Below, piece by piece: positions 5,188 through 7,849 of a stretch of DNA of 7,849 nucleotides. Position numbers and translations under genes: made by a program. The number at the start of each line of letters is the position of its first letter. The stretch's first letter is position 1. The stretch comes from Candidatus Parcubacteria bacterium (GTDB lineage Bacteria > Patescibacteriota > Minisyncoccia > Minisyncoccales > Minisyncoccaceae): contig JAGOOU010000023.1 of NCBI GenBank assembly GCA_017992335.1, positions 1-7,849 of the forward strand, given 5' to 3'. A model generated the notes under the pieces. It saw only the letters and a list, made by a program, of their open reading frames with translations. It searched no databases and was not told the origin of the DNA.

Positions 5188-5214
5188 AATCGAACAGTGA
5201 TTATTATTATTTTA

Positions 5215-5243
5215 ATAATATCATCTTGGTTCGTATTTGTAAA
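5215..5243 (-). promoter_or_regulatory. Promoter of the HTH/LAGLIDADG-like gene (and probably tRNA-Gln)
   Basis: TTTACA (5243-5238), a 17-nt spacer and TATTAT (5220-5215) lie between the dnaX stop and the next ATG. The predicted start near 5208 gives a leader of about 20 nt. No terminator is seen after dnaX, so read-through may add to its transcription. Confidence 0.6.
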
Positions 5244-5250
5244 GGATCTT

Positions 5251-6345
5251 TTATTCTTCCATTGATTCAAGTAAAGCCAATTCTAATGGCAATTGTTGAA
5301 TTGAAGAATATTTTGCTTTATTTCCTGCTTCTAAAAGCAAATCCAAAAGATTTCTTAAACTCTTTTCTTCGTATTCTTTTGATTGCTTTAAAATAATCTC
5401 TTTGGTTTCTTTTGTTTCTCCAGGAAGAACAACATTAATTAATCCCGAATCAATTTTTAATAGCATTAATTTCCTTAAGTAGTCAATAAGAGATTTAGTG
5501 AATTCTTGGATATCTACCCCCTTATCAATAATATCTGATATAAATTTTAATGTAGCAGCCTTATCTTTCTCAATTAATATATTGGTTAGCTCTCTAGCCA
5601 TTGTATTATCTACTATCCCTAATATTCCCTTAACATCTTCTACTTTAATCTTTCCTTTGGGAATAAAATTAAGAACTTGGTTTAATTTTCCTTCAGCATC
5701 TCTTAATGATCCTTCTGAAGAAGAAGCAATTAATCCTAAGGCTTCTTTTTCAATATCAATGCTTTCATTCTTGCATATCCATTCCAACTTTTTAATCATT
5801 TCTTCAAAAGATAATTTGTGGAAATCAAATCTTTGGCATCTTGAAGCAATAGTAGGAATCATTTTATGAGCTTCAGTAGTAGCTAAAATGAAAATAGCAT
5901 AAGCTGGTGGCTCTTCTAATATCTTTAATATTGCATTAGCTGCATCTTTTGATAGCTGATGGGCTTCATCTAAAATCAATACCTTGTATTTAAGAAATGC
6001 AGGAGAAAACCTTATCCCTTCTTTAATGCTTCTAATTTCATCAATTCCCCTGTTTGAAGCTGCGTCAATCTCAATTAAATCAATTGCCTTGCCACTATTG
6101 ATTTCTAAGCAAGATGGGCATTTATTGCAAGGTTCTGCTCCTTTTCTATTCTGGCAATTTATTGCTTTAGCAAAAATTCTAGCCAAAGTTGTTTTTCCAG
6201 TACCACGATGACCGGAAAACAAATAGGCATGAGAAATATTGTTTGAAGCAATTTCATTAGTAATCGTTCTAACAATATGTTCTTGGCCAAAGAACTCCTT
6301 AAAGTTTTGAGGCCTGTATTTTCTGTATAATACTAAGTTTTGCAT
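5251..6345 (-). CDS. dnaX: DNA polymerase III subunit gamma (DnaX), short form (364 aa)
   Basis: DnaX is the AAA+ motor of the clamp loader, placing the sliding clamp on primed DNA at the replication fork. The sequence opens with YRKYRPQNFKEFFGQEH (8-23). It has Walker A GHRGTGKT (45-52), a four-Cys zinc site (Cys64, 73, 76, 79), Walker B LILDEAH (123-129), sensor 1 LATTEAH (154-160), the arginine-finger SRC (168-170) and sensor 2 GSLRDAEG (212-219). The collar domain follows and the protein stops at 364. E. coli tau has 643 residues, so the tau-specific part that binds DnaB and polymerase alpha is absent. There is no slippery run suggesting a programmed frameshift. The usual partners ybaB and recR are not adjacent. 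The -10 box TATAAT lies 8 nt before the ATG (6345), so the mRNA should be nearly leaderless. Confidence 0.97.
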   Translation of the reverse strand: MQNLVLYRKYRPQNFKEFFGQEHIVRTITNEIASNNISHAYLFSGHRGTGKTTLARIFAKAINCQNRKGAEPCNKCPSCLEINSGKAIDLIEIDAASNRGIDEIRSIKEGIRFSPAFLKYKVLILDEAHQLSKDAANAILKILEEPPAYAIFILATTEAHKMIPTIASRCQRFDFHKLSFEEMIKKLEWICKNESIDIEKEALGLIASSSEGSLRDAEGKLNQVLNFIPKGKIKVEDVKGILGIVDNTMARELTNILIEKDKAATLKFISDIIDKGVDIQEFTKSLIDYLRKLMLLKIDSGLINVVLPGETKETKEIILKQSKEYEEKSLRNLLDLLLEAGNKAKYSSIQQLPLELALLESMEE

Positions 6346-6353
6346 ATTTATGT

Positions 6354-6382
6354 ATTATACTATTTTTGAGATAAAAAGCAAA
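6354..6382 (-). promoter_or_regulatory. Promoter of dnaX, leaderless or nearly so
   Basis: TATAAT (6359-6354) is preceded after 17 nt by a poor -35, TTTGCT (6382-6377). The start falls at about 6347, within about 2 nt of the ATG, and no SD exists. It lies inside the 3' end of the upstream ORF, just past that gene's terminator. Confidence 0.6.
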
Positions 6383-6599
6383 TAAAAAGGGTGGTTGTTA
6401 AACCACCGATAATTTGTTCTCCCTCCTCTGCTGTTCTCTTCATTTCATAAGAGAATTGTTCATAGAATGAACTGTGTTCTTCAACTTTCTGACCATTGAA
6501 GAAATTCATTACTTCTTCGCCTTCAAATTGGACATAAGGAATAATGAAAGCAGTAGCAATACTTAATGCTAAAGCAATAATTATTACAAAGAGCTTCAT
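6360..6599 (-). CDS. Small exported or membrane peptide with a terminator inside its frame (79 aa to the stop)
   Basis: No family recognised. From the ATG at 6599 the protein begins MKLFVIIIALALSIATAFII, a signal peptide or membrane anchor (residues 3-20). A soluble charged part follows (FEGEEVMNFFNGQKVEE, then YEQFSYEMKRTAEEGEQII). Longer in-frame starts up to 6653 would begin upstream of the promoter and are rejected: TTGACA and TATAAT lie at 6634-6629 and 6611-6606, and the -10 box ends 6 nt before this ATG. From residue 65 onward (GGLTTTLFICFLSQK) the codons are the hairpin and T-run of a strong terminator, and the TAG (6362-6360) lies about 20 nt beyond the expected 3' end. The mRNA should therefore lack a stop codon. 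A frameshift would instead give a TAA in the hairpin loop, so sequence error or recent mutation is the main alternative. Confidence 0.6.
   Translation of the reverse strand: MKLFVIIIALALSIATAFIIPYVQFEGEEVMNFFNGQKVEEHSSFYEQFSYEMKRTAEEGEQIIGGLTTTLFICFLSQK
6376..6407 (-). terminator. Strong terminator inside the 79-aa reading frame
   Basis: GGTGGTT (6407-6401, minus strand) pairs perfectly with AACCACC (6396-6390) across a TAAC loop, followed by CTTTTTATTTGCTTTTT. The stem is GC-rich for this window. It precedes the in-frame stop of the ORF it ends. Confidence 0.82.
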
Positions 6600-6605
6600 A
6601 TGTAT

Positions 6606-6634
6606 ATTATAATACATAATATAATATATGTCAA
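6606..6634 (-). promoter_or_regulatory. Consensus promoter of the 79-aa peptide, leaderless
   Basis: TTGACA (6634-6629), exactly 17 nt, then TATAAT (6611-6606): a perfect consensus promoter. The ATG begins 6 nt after the -10 box, which is where transcription should start, so the mRNA probably begins with its AUG. Confidence 0.82.
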
Positions 6635-6646
6635 TAGTAAATAACA

Positions 6647-6675
6647 TTGACACTCCCCTCCTTTTTTGTTATCGT
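6647..6675 (+). promoter_or_regulatory. Candidate promoter of the 269-aa protein
   Basis: TTGACA (6647-6652), a 17-nt spacer and TATCGT (6670-6675) point right, starting near 6682. Its -35 is 12 bp from the -35 of the leftward promoter, so the two are back to back. A second option is TTGAAA (6693-6698), 17 nt, TATTTA (6716-6721), which would skip part of the leader. Confidence 0.5.
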
Positions 6676-6705
6676 TTGGACATTAAAGTACATTGAAAAA
6701 ATAGA

Positions 6706-6780
6706 GCGAGACGAGTATTTAGGAGATTTATTAAGGTCTTTTAAATTCTCGTCTTGCGTAAGGCGAGCCTTTTCAGAAGG
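6706..6780 (+). promoter_or_regulatory. Leader with mutually exclusive hairpins before the 269-aa protein
   Basis: CTCGTCTT (6748-6755) has two partners. Upstream, GCGAGACGAG (6706-6715) pairs with 6748-6757 over 10 bp with one G-U. Downstream, AAGGCGAG (6760-6767) makes an 8-bp stem across a GCGT loop. A small CCTT/AAGG stem (6768-6771, 6777-6780) follows. Only one of the two long stems can form at a time, the layout of an attenuator or riboswitch expression platform. No known riboswitch consensus is recognised, and the T-run after the second stem (CCTTTTC) is weak. Confidence 0.45.
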
Positions 6781-6802
6781 AGTCTGAATTAACGAGGTAA
6801 TC

Positions 6803-7612
6803 ATGATTAGAAAAAAAGAGATCAAGGATTCCAGACAAGCATCGGATGCGTATTATCGTTGCGATACAAAAGACAGGAAATTCATTCTAGACAAATGGAA
6901 TGAAATGTTTATGCCAAAAGCATTGGAATTTATGAATAAAAAAGAAGCAGATCTTTTATTTGAAAAAGACATCAAAGAATTTTTTGCTTTTGTGGATGAT
7001 TGTTACTTCCCTATTTCTGGAAAAGTCCCTGATTTAGCGAATGAAATCGCTGATCATATCTGTGAATTCCTGATTACTAGTTCAAAGCAAGCAACTGATC
7101 TTTATAAATCAAAAGTATACGATAAATCAAAAATAGGATTTTCTCAGTTGGAAGAAAGATGGAACGATCTTTTCGCGATAGATCTTTTAAAGGCCAGGAA
7201 TTTTGAAGATATCGAAAAAATTTCTTCTTACTGTTCTCCAAGATATTTTAGAAGTCAGTTATTTGAAAGATGGTGCGATTATTCTTTTTCAATAGAACAT
7301 TTGAAAAGAATAAAGAAGTTTATTTCAAACTCTTATATCGATCCAGATTCAAGTGTTTTTGATAAAATACATAAAAGAGCAGAAGATCTCTTCGTTGAGT
7401 TCATATCAAAAACAGACGACATTCTAACCATCAAGGAATATTATTTATACACTCCTGCATCAAGTATAACCAAAAAAATGGCTTTTAGGAGATGGGTGCT
7501 ATTATGTACCACTTTTGATGAAATCACTGAAGCTTTTAGGCTTCGTCCTCCTGATGATGAAGCTGAAACAATCTGCCACACACAAGCAGAAGAAATATTA
7601 AAAACGTATTGA
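6803..7612 (+). CDS. Helical-repeat protein of unknown function (269 aa)
   Basis: I do not recognise a named family. It is soluble and helical and seems built from degenerate repeats of about 37 residues, marked by a helix with (E/R)RW or RA then a hydrophobic run: IADHICEF near 82, ERWNDLF (Trp120), ERWCDYSF (Trp157), KRAEDLFVEF near 193, RRWVLLCTTF (Trp231), and a shortened last unit near 262. Between them recur elements such as FEDIEKISSYCSPRYF and DDILTIKEYYLYTPASS. KWNEMF at 31-36 may be an earlier copy. Such alpha-solenoids usually bind proteins or nucleic acid. Start: ATG at 6803 with SD GAGGT (6794-6798) 4 nt upstream. It is the only complete plus-strand gene, with a structured leader and its own terminator. 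Confidence 0.85.
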   Translation: MIRKKEIKDSRQASDAYYRCDTKDRKFILDKWNEMFMPKALEFMNKKEADLLFEKDIKEFFAFVDDCYFPISGKVPDLANEIADHICEFLITSSKQATDLYKSKVYDKSKIGFSQLEERWNDLFAIDLLKARNFEDIEKISSYCSPRYFRSQLFERWCDYSFSIEHLKRIKKFISNSYIDPDSSVFDKIHKRAEDLFVEFISKTDDILTIKEYYLYTPASSITKKMAFRRWVLLCTTFDEITEAFRLRPPDDEAETICHTQAEEILKTY

Positions 7613-7639
7613 TCCGCCCAAATAAGCGGATTCTTTTTA
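7612..7639 (+). terminator. Terminator of the 269-aa protein gene
   Basis: ATCCGC (7612-7617) and GCGGAT (7626-7631) form a 6-bp GC-rich stem with an 8-nt loop, followed by TCTTTTT. The stem starts on the last base of the stop codon. Confidence 0.78.
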
Positions 7640-7640
7640 T

Positions 7641-7664
7641 ATAAAAAAAGAGAGCCGAAGCTCT
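7641..7664 (-). terminator. Leftward terminator with a UUCG tetraloop
   Basis: On the minus strand AGAGC (7664-7660) and GCTCT (7655-7651) close the stable tetraloop TTCG, followed by CTTTTTTTAT. It stops transcription coming from the right, so a leftward transcript probably exists beyond or across the window edge. Confidence 0.72.
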
Positions 7665-7693
7665 ATGATATTTTATGGTAGGAGGACTAAATT

Positions 7694-7837
7694 ATGGCCC
7701 GCACAGGTAACTTTTTGGTTGTAAAAGCAAATTCTGTTTTGAATCCGAACGCTTTGATATATAATCAAAGCTATGAAAAACACAAACAAAAACAAAGAAA
7801 AAGAAACAAAAAAATCATCGCATTTCACATACGATGA
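7694..7837 (+). CDS. Doubtful 47-aa ORF with a strong Shine-Dalgarno
   Basis: AGGAGGA (7680-7686) lies 7 nt before an ATG that opens a 47-codon frame: MARTGNFLVVKANSVLNPNA, then a very basic tail. The tail overlaps the transposase start in another frame, and no promoter fits between the terminators and the SD. It may be a peptide upstream of the transposase, the start of a host gene cut by the insertion, or chance. No family recognised. Confidence 0.22.
   Translation: MARTGNFLVVKANSVLNPNALIYNQSYEKHKQKQRKRNKKIIAFHIR
7737..7771 (+). promoter_or_regulatory. Transposase promoter with a palindrome over the -10 box
   Basis: GCTTTGAT (7751-7758) and ATCAAAGC (7764-7771) form a perfect 8-bp inverted repeat around ATATA, ending 1 nt before the ATG. 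The -10 TATAAT (7760-7765) lies inside it. A -35 could be TTTTGA (7737-7742, 17-nt spacer) or TTGAAT (7739-7744, 15-nt). Transcription would start at about the ATG. A palindrome here suits repression by the transposase or a host factor. Confidence 0.5.
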
Positions 7838-7849
7838 CAGAGTGATAAT
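7773..7849 (+). CDS. IS30-family transposase, N-terminal fragment
   Basis: The frame from the ATG at 7773 reads MKNTNKNKEKETKKSSHFTY, then DDRVI, and leaves the window. A short basic tail followed by H(F/L)TYD(D/E)RVI is how many IS30-type transposases begin: it is the start of the N-terminal helix-turn-helix that binds the inverted repeats, before the DDE catalytic domain. Only 25 residues are visible, so the catalytic residues are not seen. There is no SD; the -10 box is 7 nt upstream, so initiation is probably leaderless. The call rests on this short motif and is moderate. Any HTH protein with a similar opening is the alternative. Confidence 0.5.
   Translation, partial: MKNTNKNKEKETKKSSHFTYDDRVI

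Larger units (their letters stand above)
7690..7849 (+). mobile_element. Probable left end of an IS30-like insertion sequence (runs off the window)
   Basis: Inferred from the transposase N-terminus at 7773. The segment from about 7690 to 7745 has no other clear gene and should contain the left terminal inverted repeat. The exact edge cannot be set because the right end is outside the window. Its base composition does not differ clearly from its surroundings. Confidence 0.4.

Noticed and set aside
6631..6825. Minus-strand ORF of 64 codons across the divergent promoter region.
   Set aside because: It covers the promoters, leader and start of the 269-aa gene on the opposite strand and lacks a ribosome binding site.
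7680..7690. Minus-strand CCTCCTA before the leftward terminator, recalling the C-rich loop of the small RNA, as a second copy.
   Set aside because: The shared string is short and is simply the complement of a plus-strand SD; no promoter or hairpin pair is visible within the window.

Overview
The window looks like a piece of chromosome from a low-GC, small-genome bacterium. A member of the Candidate Phyla Radiation (Patescibacteria, e.g. a parcubacterium) is my best guess, by inference. The reasons are a minimal DnaX (364 aa, clamp-loader core only), many very small proteins, tight packing, no CCA encoded after the tRNA, and an HTH plus LAGLIDADG-like protein of a kind I associate with such genomes. 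TGA and TAA both serve as stops and TGG encodes Trp, so the ordinary bacterial code fits. Nearly all promoters read as TTGACA plus a TATAAT-like box, so they are easy to place.

Layout, left to right. Positions 1-467 hold no long ORF. They contain, all on the minus strand, the 5' end of a gene leaving the window (ATG at 77, with its start codon in a hairpin) and a well-delimited candidate small RNA of about 190 nt (promoter 381-408, terminator 186-222) whose loop displays CCUCCU. Next come a 62-aa two-helix membrane peptide (468-656) and a ClpP-like protease with an altered triad (732-1277). A three-gene operon follows (3850 to 1422): an AbiEi-like antitoxin/repressor, an AbiEii-like nucleotidyltransferase toxin, and a TraB/TIKI-type protein translationally coupled to the toxin by an ATGA overlap. 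Then come a 113-aa membrane protein, tRNA-Gln(UUG), an HTH/LAGLIDADG-like protein 4 nt from the tRNA, and dnaX.

Left of the divergent promoter region at 6600-6680 is a 79-aa exported or membrane peptide whose reading frame runs through its own terminator. To the right, on the plus strand, is a 269-aa protein of apparent ~37-residue helical repeats, preceded by a leader with competing hairpins. The window ends in the N-terminus of a probable IS30-family transposase.

How the parts work together: the abiE operon is the clearest functional unit, a type IV toxin-antitoxin or abortive-infection system with two inverted repeats at its promoter and an unexpected third gene. Regulation is unusually legible here. 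Several genes (dnaX, the 79-aa peptide, the transposase) appear to be transcribed from promoters whose -10 box lies 6-8 nt from the ATG, so they should be leaderless, while others use clear Shine-Dalgarno sites. The candidate sRNA with an anti-Shine-Dalgarno-like loop, the probable non-stop mRNA and the competing-hairpin leader are the most novel-looking items besides the operon. No CRISPR array, rRNA or replication origin was seen.
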